From CAZTZY01 sp964617765 (GTDB lineage: Bacteria > Pseudomonadota > Gammaproteobacteria > Pseudomonadales > DT-91): a DNA stretch of 21,430 nt. The position numbers and the translations under genes were made by a program. This document shows positions 1 through 9,500 of this stretch, one piece after another; position 1 is the stretch's first letter; every line of letters begins with the position of its first letter. Location: positions 1 to 21,430 of the forward strand of contig CAZTZY010000056.1 in NCBI GenBank assembly GCA_964617765.1. The letters are read 5' to 3'. The notes beneath the pieces were generated by a model. The model did not search any database and was not told where the DNA came from. It saw nothing but the letters and a program-made list of their open reading frames with translations.

Positions 1-127
1 CGGTCTTTTTCTGTGATAGCTGCGTCAGCTCCGTGCTCGAATCCTCATTTACTGCCTGTAAACTGCGGTTCTGCGCGCGGTGCTTCCTTACTCTCCCAGA
101 AAAATCTTCTTTTTTAGAGGTGCCCAA

Positions 128-703
128 ATGCCTAAAGTTTTTTGCCTGTTGTTATTCATATTGCCCAACCTGTTGTGGGCAGCCGCACCTGCCTGCTTTC
201 AGGGTGAATGGGTATTTGATGCAAAAAACAGTGATAACGCTGACAGGTTGTTAAAAAAGCTGGAGCGTAAACACAAACAACAGCAAAAAGTATTGTATCG
301 ACCCAATGGAGTTCAGGGGGATGAGAGACAGGATTTATCCCTCATTGATACATTACCGGCATTTGTGTTTTTACAGGAAAACTTGTTCATAGAAGTACTG
401 CCGACAGAAGTGCAATTAAGCCAGCGTGGAATGGTTCGTCGGATCAGTACTAATGGTGCTGGCCAATCTATCAGCCTGAAAACGTTGCAAACGGAAAGTG
501 AGGCGCGAGTGGCAAGCTGGGATAAAGGCAGTTTGGTGGTGGAGACTACAGCGGTTGATGGCAGTAGGGTAAAAGAAAGTTTTTCAATAAAAGAAGGCAA
601 TATATTGTTGGTGGCAATTACCCTACAGCAAGTTTTTGAGGGGGAAATGAGTTTGGAGAAATCTTATCTGCGAAAAATTCTTTCTTCTTCCTGTGATGAT
701 TAA
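128..703 (+). CDS. small exported protein of unknown function
   Basis: The product has 191 residues. The ATG at 128 is chosen because AGAGG (116-120) lies seven bases upstream and the residues after it form a clean signal peptide: Lys near the start, a hydrophobic run over about residues 5-18, and WAAA before a probable signal peptidase I site. The upstream in-frame ATG at 80 would bury this signal. The sequence APAC at residues 20-23 is not a good lipobox. The mature protein is small and mostly polar and opens with GEWVFDAKNS, loosely like small periplasmic proteins that start with a G-x-W-x-x-D/N-x-x-x-S motif. Only two cysteines remain after cleavage, C23 and C189, so a disulfide tying the two ends together is plausible. 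I do not recognise the family. The next gene is 197 bp downstream, so cotranscription is uncertain. Reality of the gene is well supported; its function is unknown. Confidence 0.75.
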   Translation: MPKVFCLLLFILPNLLWAAAPACFQGEWVFDAKNSDNADRLLKKLERKHKQQQKVLYRPNGVQGDERQDLSLIDTLPAFVFLQENLFIEVLPTEVQLSQRGMVRRISTNGAGQSISLKTLQTESEARVASWDKGSLVVETTAVDGSRVKESFSIKEGNILLVAITLQQVFEGEMSLEKSYLRKILSSSCDD

Positions 704-900
704 AAATAATGACATTCTTCGATTAATTACCTCTAAAATCTGCCCCAATACATGGTATTCAGACTTTGCTTGCGATACACTCAACCCAGTAACATTACAA
801 AATAATAATGATTTAGCTGGTTTTACGTTCTCTTATAACCTGCGTTTACCCCTTGTGTTTATTGGAGTTTACGGATGACCAGCGTTTCCAGGGTGTTCAA

Positions 901-3192
901 ATGACTATTAGAAAACTACTTTTTTTATTCTCTTTCACGATGATTCTTTCGTCTCCAAGCTATGCGGGTTTTTGGGATTTCCTGAAAAGGGATAAGGCAG
1001 CATCAGACGTACCAACACAAGTTGAAGAAGCCAAGCCTGAAGAGGGCGATAAGGCAGCACCAGTAGCTGAAGTTGAAAAACCCGTTGAAGTTGTTGAGCC
1101 AGCTACAACCAAAGTTGATGCACCTGCTGCAGAAACTACCAAGGCTGCTGAAGATGCCAAACAAGCCGAAGCAGCAAAAGCTGCAGAAACAGCCAAGGCT
1201 GCTGAAGTGGCCAAACAAGCCGAAGCAGCAAAAGCCGCAGAAACCGCCAAGGCCACAGAAATAGCGAAACAAGCCGAAGCAGCAAAAGCCGCAGAAACTG
1301 CCAAGGCTGCTGAAGTGGCCAAACAAGCTGAAGCTGTAAAAGCGACAGAAACAGCCAAGGCCACAGAAATAGCGAAACAAGCCGAAGCAGCAAAAGCCGC
1401 AGAAACCGCCAAGGCCACAGAAATAGCGAAACAAGCCGAAGCAGCAAAAGCCGCAGAAACCGCCAAGGCCACAGAAATAGCGAAACAAGCCGAAGCAGCA
1501 AAAGCCGCAGAAACCGCCAAGGCCACAGAAATAGCGAAACAAACCGAAGCAGCAAAAGCGACAGAAACTGCCAAGGCCGCAGAAATAGCGAAACAAGCTG
1601 AAGCGGCAAAATCTGCAGAAACAGCCAAGGCCGCAGAAATAGCGAAACAAGCTGAAGCGGCAAAATCTGCAGAAACAGCCAAGGCCGCAGAAATAGCGAA
1701 ACAAGCTGAAGCAGCAAAAGCTGCAGAAACGGCCAAGGCTGCTGCGGTTGCCAAACAGGCAGAAGCTGCAAAAGCGATAGAAACAGCCAAGGCTGCTGAA
1801 GTTGCCAAACAAGCAGAAGCAGCTAAAGTTGCAGAGGCCGCCAAGGCAGCTGAAATAGCGAAAGCTGAGGCAGAGCAAGCCGCTGCGACAACTCAAGTTG
1901 CAGCTCCAGTTAGCTCCGGTAAATCAACACCAATGGGTGCTGAAATGGCTGGTAATGCAGATGGTTCGATACCTGCCTGGACCGGGAAAATGAATGGTGC
2001 TCCAGCGGGTTTGCGCTATCTGCGCAGTGGCGATTCTTATCCTGATCCCTATGCGAAAGAGCAGCCATTATTCACTATTCATGCCGGCAATATGGATCAA
2101 TATGCGAATAAAATGAGTGAAGGCACCAAAGCCTTGATGAAAAAATTCCCGGACAGTTTTGTAATGAATATCTACAAAACGCATCGTGATGCCAAAATTG
2201 ATGACCTGATTGTTCAGCGTACAACCTGGAATGCTGCCAAAACCAAACTGGTGGGTCTGGATGGTTTGGTAAATTACACGGGTGGTGTCCCTTTTTCTCA
2301 TCCCAAAAGTGGTGCAGAAGTAATGTGGAATGCTCGTGTATCTCATCCACATCCAACGATTGTTGGAACTATGGATGATATGGCTGTTTATTTGAATGGT
2401 AATAATCAAATGCGTCGTCAGGTGATGGTTGCTGAATTTCCTTTTTCCTATAAAAGTAATGAATTAGGTAAAGTGGATGATGCAATAGGCATTAATGCTG
2501 CTTATGTTCATGTCACTATTGAAAAGCCGGATCGTCAAAAAGGCCAGATGACAATTATTCATGAAGCATTGGATCAAGTGAAAGGCGAACGTAAGGCGTG
2601 GGTATATATTCCGGGTTCGCGTCGTGTGCGTCGCGCACCAACGGTTGGCTTTGATACGCCGGATGGCCCGGGCGGATTGGTGACTGTAGATGATTCGTTA
2701 GGTTTTAATGGTGCGATGGTACGTTATAACTGGAGCCTGGTAGGTAAAAAAGAAATTTATATTCCTTACCACAACTATAAATTTGATGACTCGACAGTGA
2801 CTTACGCAACTTTATTGCAAGAAGGCCATGCCAACCCTGATTATATGCGTTATGAGTTGCATCGTGTCTGGATCGTAGAGGCGACGCTTAAACAGGGTCA
2901 ACGTCATGTATATGCAAAACGTCGTTTCTATGTTGATGAAGACAGTTGGCAATTTGCGTTAGTTGAAAGTTACGATGGTCGTGGTTATTTATGGCGTGTA
3001 GGTATTCTTAATACACTCTATGATTATCTGTTGAAGGCTTACATTGCTCGTGCGCAGGTTTTCCATGATTTGCAATCAGGTGCCTATGTTGCCCAGCGTT
3101 TGGTGAATGAAACCAAACAACCTAATTTGATGGCTAATCCCCGAGGTGAAAAGTTCTATACACCTGCAAATTTGAAAACAATGGGTAAATAG
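901..3192 (+). CDS. exported DUF1329 protein with expanded Ala/Lys/Glu repeat region
   Basis: The product has 763 residues. The ATG at 901 follows CAGGGTG and starts a good signal peptide (residues 1-22, cleaved after SYA). The ATG at 853 has no such context. Residues 86-319 are thirteen 18-residue repeats of the type AKQAEAAKAAETAKATEI, rich in Ala, Lys, Glu and Thr and expected to form a long, highly charged helix or coiled coil like the TolA stalk. From residue 345 the protein matches the DUF1329 family (PF07044): GAEMAGNADGSIPAWTGKM is the family's opening signature, and the remaining 420 residues have family length. DUF1329 proteins are exported and thought to have a LolA/LolB-like lipoprotein-binding fold, but their role is not established. 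Members usually have about 450 residues; the extra length here is the repeat stalk. A strong terminator follows directly, so this is the end of a transcript. Confidence 0.9.
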   Translation: MTIRKLLFLFSFTMILSSPSYAGFWDFLKRDKAASDVPTQVEEAKPEEGDKAAPVAEVEKPVEVVEPATTKVDAPAAETTKAAEDAKQAEAAKAAETAKAAEVAKQAEAAKAAETAKATEIAKQAEAAKAAETAKAAEVAKQAEAVKATETAKATEIAKQAEAAKAAETAKATEIAKQAEAAKAAETAKATEIAKQAEAAKAAETAKATEIAKQTEAAKATETAKAAEIAKQAEAAKSAETAKAAEIAKQAEAAKSAETAKAAEIAKQAEAAKAAETAKAAAVAKQAEAAKAIETAKAAEVAKQAEAAKVAEAAKAAEIAKAEAEQAAATTQVAAPVSSGKSTPMGAEMAGNADGSIPAWTGKMNGAPAGLRYLRSGDSYPDPYAKEQPLFTIHAGNMDQYANKMSEGTKALMKKFPDSFVMNIYKTHRDAKIDDLIVQRTTWNAAKTKLVGLDGLVNYTGGVPFSHPKSGAEVMWNARVSHPHPTIVGTMDDMAVYLNGNNQMRRQVMVAEFPFSYKSNELGKVDDAIGINAAYVHVTIEKPDRQKGQMTIIHEALDQVKGERKAWVYIPGSRRVRRAPTVGFDTPDGPGGLVTVDDSLGFNGAMVRYNWSLVGKKEIYIPYHNYKFDDSTVTYATLLQEGHANPDYMRYELHRVWIVEATLKQGQRHVYAKRRFYVDEDSWQFALVESYDGRGYLWRVGILNTLYDYLLKAYIARAQVFHDLQSGAYVAQRLVNETKQPNLMANPRGEKFYTPANLKTMGK
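1156..1857 (+). repeat. 13 x 54-bp in-frame tandem repeat (minisatellite) inside the DUF1329 gene
   Basis: Thirteen units of exactly 54 bp run head to tail, beginning at 1156, 1210, 1264 and so on to 1804, each encoding 18 residues. Units 5, 6 and 7 (1372-1533) are identical at the DNA level, unit 2 differs from them by one base in its first codon, and units 9 and 10 (1588-1695) are identical to each other. This shows recent duplication or gene conversion rather than only protein-level constraint. Because 54 is a multiple of three, copy-number change keeps the reading frame. The repeat also creates long spurious open frames on the opposite strand. Confidence 0.97.
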
Positions 3193-3200
3193 TTTTAAAC

Positions 3201-3235
3201 ACAACCCGGTGTAAAAACCGGGTTGTTTGTTTTTG
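3201..3235 (+). terminator. rho-independent terminator after the DUF1329 gene
   Basis: A 10-bp perfect stem (3201-3210 with 3217-3226, ACAACCCGGT/ACCGGGTTGT) closes a six-base loop and is followed by a T-rich run (TTGTTTTT). It begins nine bases after the stop codon at 3190-3192. Confidence 0.9.
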
Positions 3236-3311
3236 TGCTGTTAATTAATCCCTCTTTTTATCTTGTTACACATTCAAAAGTATTTTGCGGTTTAAATTTT
3301 CGAGGTTTTCA

Positions 3312-3698
3312 ATGCATACATCGATTTTAGTTCTCATGATTCTGTGTCTTTTGCCAATAATCTGTGGCTGGATCAGCGGTTATTACCGCCATAAACAATT
3401 GGGCATGGTAGATAACAAACATCCACGTGAACAAAATACCAAACTGGTAGGTTGTGGTTCGAGAGCCGTTGCAGCTCAAATGAATGCCTGGGAAGCATTG
3501 GCGGTCTATTCGGCAGCCTTATTGGCGGTCTATATTACTCAGGTTCCGGTTGAGCAATATGCCAATCTGACGATGATATTTTTAGTTCTCAGGATATTGC
3601 ATGGTGTGTTTTACATCGTTAATCAAGACATATTGCGCTCCTTGGTATTTCTCGCGGGTTACGGTATTTGTATTTATATGTTTGTATTGGCGTTGTAG
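3312..3698 (+). CDS. MAPEG-family membrane protein
   Basis: The product has 128 residues with four predicted membrane helices (about residues 3-25, 56-75, 80-99 and 104-127). The ATG at 3312 has GAGG at 3302-3305, six bases upstream; the in-frame ATG at 3285 would add nine polar residues and has no ribosome site. The cytoplasmic loop N-x-x-P-R-E...R-A-x-A-A-Q-x-N-A-W-E-A (about residues 35-58) is the signature of the MAPEG superfamily (PF01124), the family of microsomal glutathione transferase and leukotriene synthases. Bacterial members are short inner-membrane proteins, mostly uncharacterised; glutathione-dependent transferase or peroxidase activity is possible but not shown. It lies between a terminator and the clpB promoter, so it is probably transcribed alone. 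Confidence 0.88.
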   Translation: MHTSILVLMILCLLPIICGWISGYYRHKQLGMVDNKHPREQNTKLVGCGSRAVAAQMNAWEALAVYSAALLAVYITQVPVEQYANLTMIFLVLRILHGVFYIVNQDILRSLVFLAGYGICIYMFVLAL

Positions 3699-3902
3699 TT
3701 TTTTTCCACTGAAGCACTTTTAAGGTGCTTCCATGATCGATGTAGACATTCCCTGGTTATATCCATTTATCCCTCATGTTGAAAGTAAGATTGTCAGTGA
3801 TTGACGAACCGATTTCCTGCTATTTACAGAAATTATCCATTAAAGGCTATTCAAGCCATCTCTTGATATAAATCACTTCACAGGTGTTCTATACACCCTA
3901 TA

Positions 3903-3930
3903 TTTGAAAAAGAAGGTTTAACCCCCATTA
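3903..3930 (+). promoter_or_regulatory. sigma32 (RpoH) heat-shock promoter of clpB
   Basis: TTTGAAA (3903-3909) matches the -35 core TTGAA, and CCCCATTA (3923-3930) matches the -10 consensus CCCCATnT closely. The spacing from TTGAA to CCCCAT is 14 bases, within the range known for E. coli sigma32 promoters. Transcription would start near 3937, giving a leader of about 24 bases that contains the ribosome site GGGAGGAG. Confidence 0.8.
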
Positions 3931-3960
3931 CTACAGCATGAGATTTTGGGAGGAGAGTTT

Positions 3961-6537
3961 ATGCAAATTGAAAAGATGACCAACCCGTTACAACAAGCTG
4001 TGATGGCAGCCCAATCATTGGCGATTCAAAAGAATCACACCATGATTGAGCCCGTGCATTTGTTTAGCATATTGCTGGAAGACAACAATAGTTTGTTGAG
4101 CAGTATTTTGAATCGCGCCAGCGGTGATGTAAGAAAATTGAAAACTGAATTAGCCTCCGCATTGGGAAACCTGCCAGAAGTAAGCAGTAATTCTGGTGGA
4201 GTAGGTGCTTCCAATGATCTGGTGAAATTATTTGCTTTGGCTGACAAAGTCGCTGCGAAAAACAAGGATCAATTTGTCGCCACCGAAGTGGTTTTGTTGG
4301 CGGTATTTGACAGTGATCTGGCTATCAAGAAAATATTTGAAAAATCAGGTTTTATCAAAGCCAATATTGAACAGTTAGTGAATGAAATACGAGGAGGGGA
4401 AAACGTGACCGATCAAAATAGTGAAGAGAACCGTCAGGCTTTGGAGAAGTACACCATTGATATTACCGAGCGTGCAAGACAAGGCAAGCTTGATCCAGTG
4501 ATTGGGCGCGATGATGAAATCCGCCGCACGATTCAAGTGTTACAGCGTCGCACCAAAAATAATCCGGTGATTATCGGTGAGCCGGGTGTGGGTAAAACGG
4601 CCATTGTTGAAGGTCTTGCCCAGCGCATTGTCAATGGAGAGGTGCCCGAAGGTTTAAAAAACAAACGGCTATTATCACTCGACATGGGTTCGTTGATTGC
4701 CGGTGCGAAATTCCGTGGGGAATTTGAGGAGCGCATGAAAGCCTTGTTAAAAGATTTGTCAAAACAGGAAGGGCAAGTGATTCTGTTTATTGATGAAATT
4801 CATACTATGGTCGGTGCTGGTAAAGCGGAAGGTTCGATGGATGCCGGGAATATGTTGAAGCCCGCATTAGCCCGTGGTGAATTGCATTGTGTGGGAGCAA
4901 CGACATTAAATGAGTTTCGTCAGTATATTGAAAAAGATGCAGCGCTTGAGCGCCGCTTTCAGAAGGTGTTAGTAGACCAGCCTTCGGAAGAAGATACCAT
5001 TGCTATTTTGCGCGGTTTGAAAGAGCGTTATGAAGTGCATCATGGTGTGGATATTTCTGATTCGGCCATTATTGCAGCCACTAAATTATCGACACGTTAT
5101 ATCACTGATAGAAACTTGCCCGATAAGGCGATTGATTTGATTGATGAAGCGGCCAGTCGTATTCGCATGGAAATTGATTCCAAACCGGAGGTGATGGATA
5201 AACTTGAGCGGCGTTTGATTCAGCTGAAAATACAGCGTGAAGCGGTGAAGAAAGACAAGGATGAATCTTCCAAGATACAGTTGCAGCAACTGGAGCAAGA
5301 AATTGCGAAAGCTGAAAAAGAATATGCTGATCTGGAGGAAATATGGAAATCTGAAAAATCCAGTTTACAAGGTTCGCAACAAATCAAGGTCGATCTGGAA
5401 AAAGCGCGCATGGAACTGGAGTTTGAAAGTCGTAAATCCAACCTGAGCAGAATGTCTGAACTACAATACGGTGTTATTCCCGCGTTAGAGAAAAAACTCG
5501 CTGAAGCATCTTTGCAGGGTGATAAAAAAACTGAAAAACAATTGTTACGGAATCGTGTCACCGAAGAAGAAATTGCTGAAGTGGTTTCGAAATGGACCGG
5601 TGTTCCAGTGAGTAAAATGCTGGAGGGCGAGAAAGAAAAATTATTGCATATGGAAGATGAGCTGCATAAAAATGTGATAGGCCAACATGAAGCCATTGCC
5701 GCCGTATCCAGTGCGGTGCGTCGTTCTCGTGCCGGGCTTTCAGATCCCAATCGCCCTAATGGTTCATTCCTGTTTTTAGGGCCAACCGGTGTGGGTAAAA
5801 CCGAGTTATGTAAAAGTCTCGCTAACTTCCTTTTTGATACCAAGGAAGCTTTGGTGCGTATCGATATGTCAGAGTTCATGGAGAAACATGCCGTATCGCG
5901 TTTGATTGGTGCACCTCCTGGCTATGTGGGTTATGAAGAAGGCGGTTATTTGACCGAGGCTGTGCGTCGTCGCCCCTATACTTTGATATTATTGGATGAA
6001 GTTGAAAAAGCGCACCCTGATGTGTTCAATATTTTACTACAGGTATTGGATGAAGGACGTTTAACCGATAGTCAGGGCCGAACAGTGGATTTTCGTAATG
6101 CGGTCATAGTAATGACATCAAACTTGGGTTCAGATGTTATCCAGCAAATGACTGGAGTCGCTGAGCCTGCAGCCATCAAAACAGCAGTGATGGATATCGT
6201 GACGCAAAACTTCAGGCCTGAGTTGTTGAATCGTCTGGATGATATTGTGTATTTTCATCCGCTAGGCAAGGAACATATCCGCAATATTGCAGACTTGCAG
6301 TTGAATTTATTGCGTAATCGTTTACGTGATCGCGATTTAACTATTGAGTTAGATGATGCAGCGATGCAAGTTGTCATCGATGCGGGTTATGATCCTGTGT
6401 TTGGTGCAAGGCCTTTGAAGCGCGCCATACAGCGATTGATTGAAGACCCGTTATCCATGGCGATTTTATCGGGTAAATATAAACCGCATGATGCTATACA
6501 AGTGAAGTCAGAAAAAGGGAAGTTAGTGTTTACTTAA
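3961..6537 (+). CDS. clpB: ClpB disaggregase (AAA+ chaperone)
   Basis: ClpB is the hexameric cytoplasmic ATPase that works with DnaK to pull proteins out of aggregates after heat stress. The product has 858 residues, against 857 in E. coli. The ATG at 3961 is chosen over the in-frame TTG at 3946 because GGGAGGAG (3948-3955) is placed correctly for it and MQIEKMTNPLQQAV aligns with the E. coli start. Visible domains are the N-terminal Clp repeat domain (1-145), the first AAA+ domain with Walker A GEPGVGKT at 206-213 and Walker B ending in FIDEIH, the long coiled-coil middle domain (about 410-530) that marks ClpB rather than ClpA or ClpC, and the second AAA+ domain with GPTGVGKT at 607-614 and LLDEVEKAH, followed by the D2 small domain. 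The sigma32-type promoter upstream fits heat-shock control. Nothing is missing or odd. Confidence 0.98.
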   Translation: MQIEKMTNPLQQAVMAAQSLAIQKNHTMIEPVHLFSILLEDNNSLLSSILNRASGDVRKLKTELASALGNLPEVSSNSGGVGASNDLVKLFALADKVAAKNKDQFVATEVVLLAVFDSDLAIKKIFEKSGFIKANIEQLVNEIRGGENVTDQNSEENRQALEKYTIDITERARQGKLDPVIGRDDEIRRTIQVLQRRTKNNPVIIGEPGVGKTAIVEGLAQRIVNGEVPEGLKNKRLLSLDMGSLIAGAKFRGEFEERMKALLKDLSKQEGQVILFIDEIHTMVGAGKAEGSMDAGNMLKPALARGELHCVGATTLNEFRQYIEKDAALERRFQKVLVDQPSEEDTIAILRGLKERYEVHHGVDISDSAIIAATKLSTRYITDRNLPDKAIDLIDEAASRIRMEIDSKPEVMDKLERRLIQLKIQREAVKKDKDESSKIQLQQLEQEIAKAEKEYADLEEIWKSEKSSLQGSQQIKVDLEKARMELEFESRKSNLSRMSELQYGVIPALEKKLAEASLQGDKKTEKQLLRNRVTEEEIAEVVSKWTGVPVSKMLEGEKEKLLHMEDELHKNVIGQHEAIAAVSSAVRRSRAGLSDPNRPNGSFLFLGPTGVGKTELCKSLANFLFDTKEALVRIDMSEFMEKHAVSRLIGAPPGYVGYEEGGYLTEAVRRRPYTLILLDEVEKAHPDVFNILLQVLDEGRLTDSQGRTVDFRNAVIVMTSNLGSDVIQQMTGVAEPAAIKTAVMDIVTQNFRPELLNRLDDIVYFHPLGKEHIRNIADLQLNLLRNRLRDRDLTIELDDAAMQVVIDAGYDPVFGARPLKRAIQRLIEDPLSMAILSGKYKPHDAIQVKSEKGKLVFT

Positions 6538-6560
6538 GAAATATACTAACTATCAAAATA

Positions 6561-6586
6561 AAAAGCCGGCTATTGCCGGCTTTTTT
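6561..6586. terminator. bidirectional terminator between clpB and the FN3/haem gene
   Basis: The stem is AAAAGCCGGC (6561-6570) with GCCGGCTTTT (6575-6584) around the loop TATT. It has an A run on the left and a T run on the right, so it can end transcripts from both strands. It lies 24 bases after the clpB stop and directly beside the stop of the converging gene (6588-6590). Confidence 0.92.
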
Positions 6587-6587
6587 A

Positions 6588-9500
6588 TCAGTTGCTTCGA
6601 TTCGAGCCTTCGCTCACCCAGGAACGAATCAAGTCGCGATAAGGATGCGTAGGGGTCCAGCACATGGTGCCGCTGACACAACCAGTAGTTATATAAGCAG
6701 AACAATCACCACTGTTATTAGTGACGCAGGTCGGGAAATACGCAGATACATCTGCGCCACTAGTGCCCTGATGGAGAGCTGCACCATGGCAACCAGTACA
6801 ACTTCCACCGGTGCCAATTAATCCATTACCTATATTGGTTGAGTAGGATACATAAGTTGTTGCTGAGGCGTTGCCACTAAAACTTAAAGACTCAAATCCA
6901 TCAGCACTAACAGCTTTAATCTTGAAGGTATAAGCAGTATAACTGGATAAACCGGTTATGGAGGCAGGGGTACCAGCGTCATTTAATACAACAAGACCAG
7001 TACTGTCATTGTAAATATTATAGCTTGATGCACCTGTAGCGTTAGTCCATGTTAAAGTGATTGCCGATTTGCTGGTTGCTGTCGCTGTTCCTATGGTGAC
7101 ATTGTTAGGTGCTGTGTAACCATTATCAGCTGAACTGGCGGCTGATAGCTCGGAATTGGCCACCGATTTAACAGTGTAACTAAATGAAGTTCCAGGTGTT
7201 CTGCCTGTATCGCTACAGCTGGTGGTAGCACTGCCAGAGCAAATTAATGTAGCGCCTCGATAAACATTATAAGTAGAGACATTGCCGCTAGCCGGGGCTG
7301 TCCATGAAATGCCAATGGTTGTAGTGGCAGTGGCATCTGCAGCAGTTACTCCGGTGGGTGCATTGGGTAATGTACTTTTTGAAGCCGAAGAACCCCAGGC
7401 ACTATTGACACTATTTTTTATTGCTCTAACGCGGTAGTAATACAAAGTGCCAGCAGTCCTTCCTGTATGGGTAGAGGTTAAGGTGGAAACACCGGTAACC
7501 AGACTGCTCCATGTGGAGTTGTCAGTACTGAATTGCACGTCATAGGTATAACCTGAATCTGCATCAGGTGCTGTCCAGTTGACAACTAGTGAACTCGTCG
7601 TTTGTGTGCCGAAGGTGGGTGCTGAAGGTGCTGTAGGCATAGTTGCAACGTTACCGGCAGCAGATGCTGAAGATGTTTGGCTGCCTTGTTTTGCGGTGAT
7701 TGTATAGGCGTAAACTGTGCCTTCAGTTAATCCAGTATCATTAAATGTGGCCGCACTGCTTGTTCCTCTGCTGACACCATCACGATAAATGGTGTATCCG
7801 GAAGCATCAACATTGGCTGCGGGAGCTGCCCATGTCACTGTAATAGCAGTAGTTGAAGTTGCTGAGCCACCAACTCCGCTAGGTATCAGGCTGTCGGTAC
7901 TGGTTGTAATGGTATTGGAGAAAGCTGTCTCGGCGGTACTACCGTCACCTGGATCATATAGCGCAGTGACTTTATAGGAATACGAAGTGTTATAAGTTAG
8001 CCCCGTATTTGAATAGCTGGTGACATCGCCCAATGTAGCTATTAATGACCCTCCGCGATAAACCTTATAACCTGTAGCTGTTATTGCAGTCGCTGGAGTC
8101 CATGCCAAATCAATTTCAGATGCATCATTCACTACATCGACAGTAGCACTATCCAGAACAGGTTCGGTAGTGGCTCCACCAGCAGCTGCAGTACGCAAGG
8201 TTTGTGTATTGCTCTGTGAAGATTCAACACCAATACAGTTGGTTGTGGATGCAGATACTGCAGTCACATAATATGAATATAAATGATAAGAAGCCAAGCC
8301 GCCGGAGCCAGTATCCAGATAGGAGTTACTTGTTGTTGTGCCGGCTGCGGAACCGTCACGATAAATACAGTAGTGATCCCTGACTCCTGAGGGCGTTGTC
8401 CAGTTGAGCTGGATTTCCGAGGTTGGATCGGCGCCAGCACTTAACACAAGACCTGTAGGAGCTGCAGGTATTACCGTTTTTGTCACTGATGCAGTTTTTG
8501 ATGATTCCTGAGGTAATGCATCTACGCCGCTGACCTGGTATTTGTAGGTTTGGCCTGAGGTTAATCCGGTATGTGTATAGGCTGTTGTGGGGGCAGTGAC
8601 AGTAGCAATTGCTGTGCCGTTACCTTCCAGGTAGACCTTGTAGTTACTCACTGAACCCGTTGGTGCAGACCAGGTAAGTCCAATCTGGCTGGTTGTTGCA
8701 GTCGGCGCAGCAAGAGTGGTAGGTAATAAAGCCAATGTTGTTGCTGAAGCAGAACTCGATGGGCTGGATTCAGAACTGGCCACTACGGCTGTTACTTCGT
8801 AGTCATAGGTAGTATTGGGTGTTAAGCCTGTATGGCTATAGCTGGTTGTCGGGGCTGTGACCGTAGCTATGGGTGTCGCATTACCTACTTTGTATACCTT
8901 ATAACTTTCAGCAGTAATGCCAGTAGGTGCTGCCCAACTTAAATCTATTTCATAAGTATTTTTTACGCTATCCCGTGTTGCAGAAAGTGACCCTGGATTT
9001 AAATTCCCTGTGGGGGTTGAATCAATAGTAATGGCGGCATAGCCACTATGGCCACCATTGCCACAAAGGGCATTGGTATTGGATGGGCTACCATCTGCAT
9101 CCATGACTTGATAATAAATAGTATCAGAGCCACGAGAGAAAGGATTATTTAATTGATAATTGATAGTTTGTGTGTCGGCATCAATACTGGCTGTGCCATA
9201 GGTTCCATCAATAACATCAGAAATATAAACACCACCATCACCTAAAGATACTGATAGTTGCGATACAACCGGAATGTTATCCAGTGCACCTGCTGCTGTC
9301 ATCGCGGAGGAATTGGCTGTAAGACATTCAGCGGTAGGTGTGCGATCAATGATAGAGATTGTCGTGGTCAAGGTTTCTGAATCGCCATTATCATTATAAA
9401 CAGTCAGTTGTAGGTCATAGTCACCACCTGGTGTGTCAGCCTGAAAGGAGGTAATTGGACCACTCGTAGACCCAAGGATTGTTGATGAACCGAAAGGAGG

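Noticed and set aside
1..254. Open frame from about position 3 to 254 with a Cys-rich translation
   Set aside because: It has no ribosome site, the composition is unlike its neighbours, and it overlaps the better-supported gene at 128. The first 115 bases are probably the untranslated or intergenic tail of something outside the window.
1156..1857. CRISPR-like direct repeat array
   Set aside because: The units are contiguous with no unique spacers, keep codon phase and encode a regular helix.
960..1896. Three long open frames on the minus strand and other plus-strand frames across the repeat
   Set aside because: They exist because the 54-bp repeat has no stop in several frames. The translations are low-complexity, and the plus-strand frame has the signal peptide and the DUF1329 domain.
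3711..3731. GAAGCAC/GTGCTTC hairpin after the MAPEG gene
   Set aside because: The stem has seven pairs but no T run follows on either strand, so I do not call it a terminator.
5220..5879. 219-codon minus-strand frame inside clpB
   Set aside because: It is a shadow of the conserved ClpB coding frame, with Ser/Cys-rich translation and no start signals.
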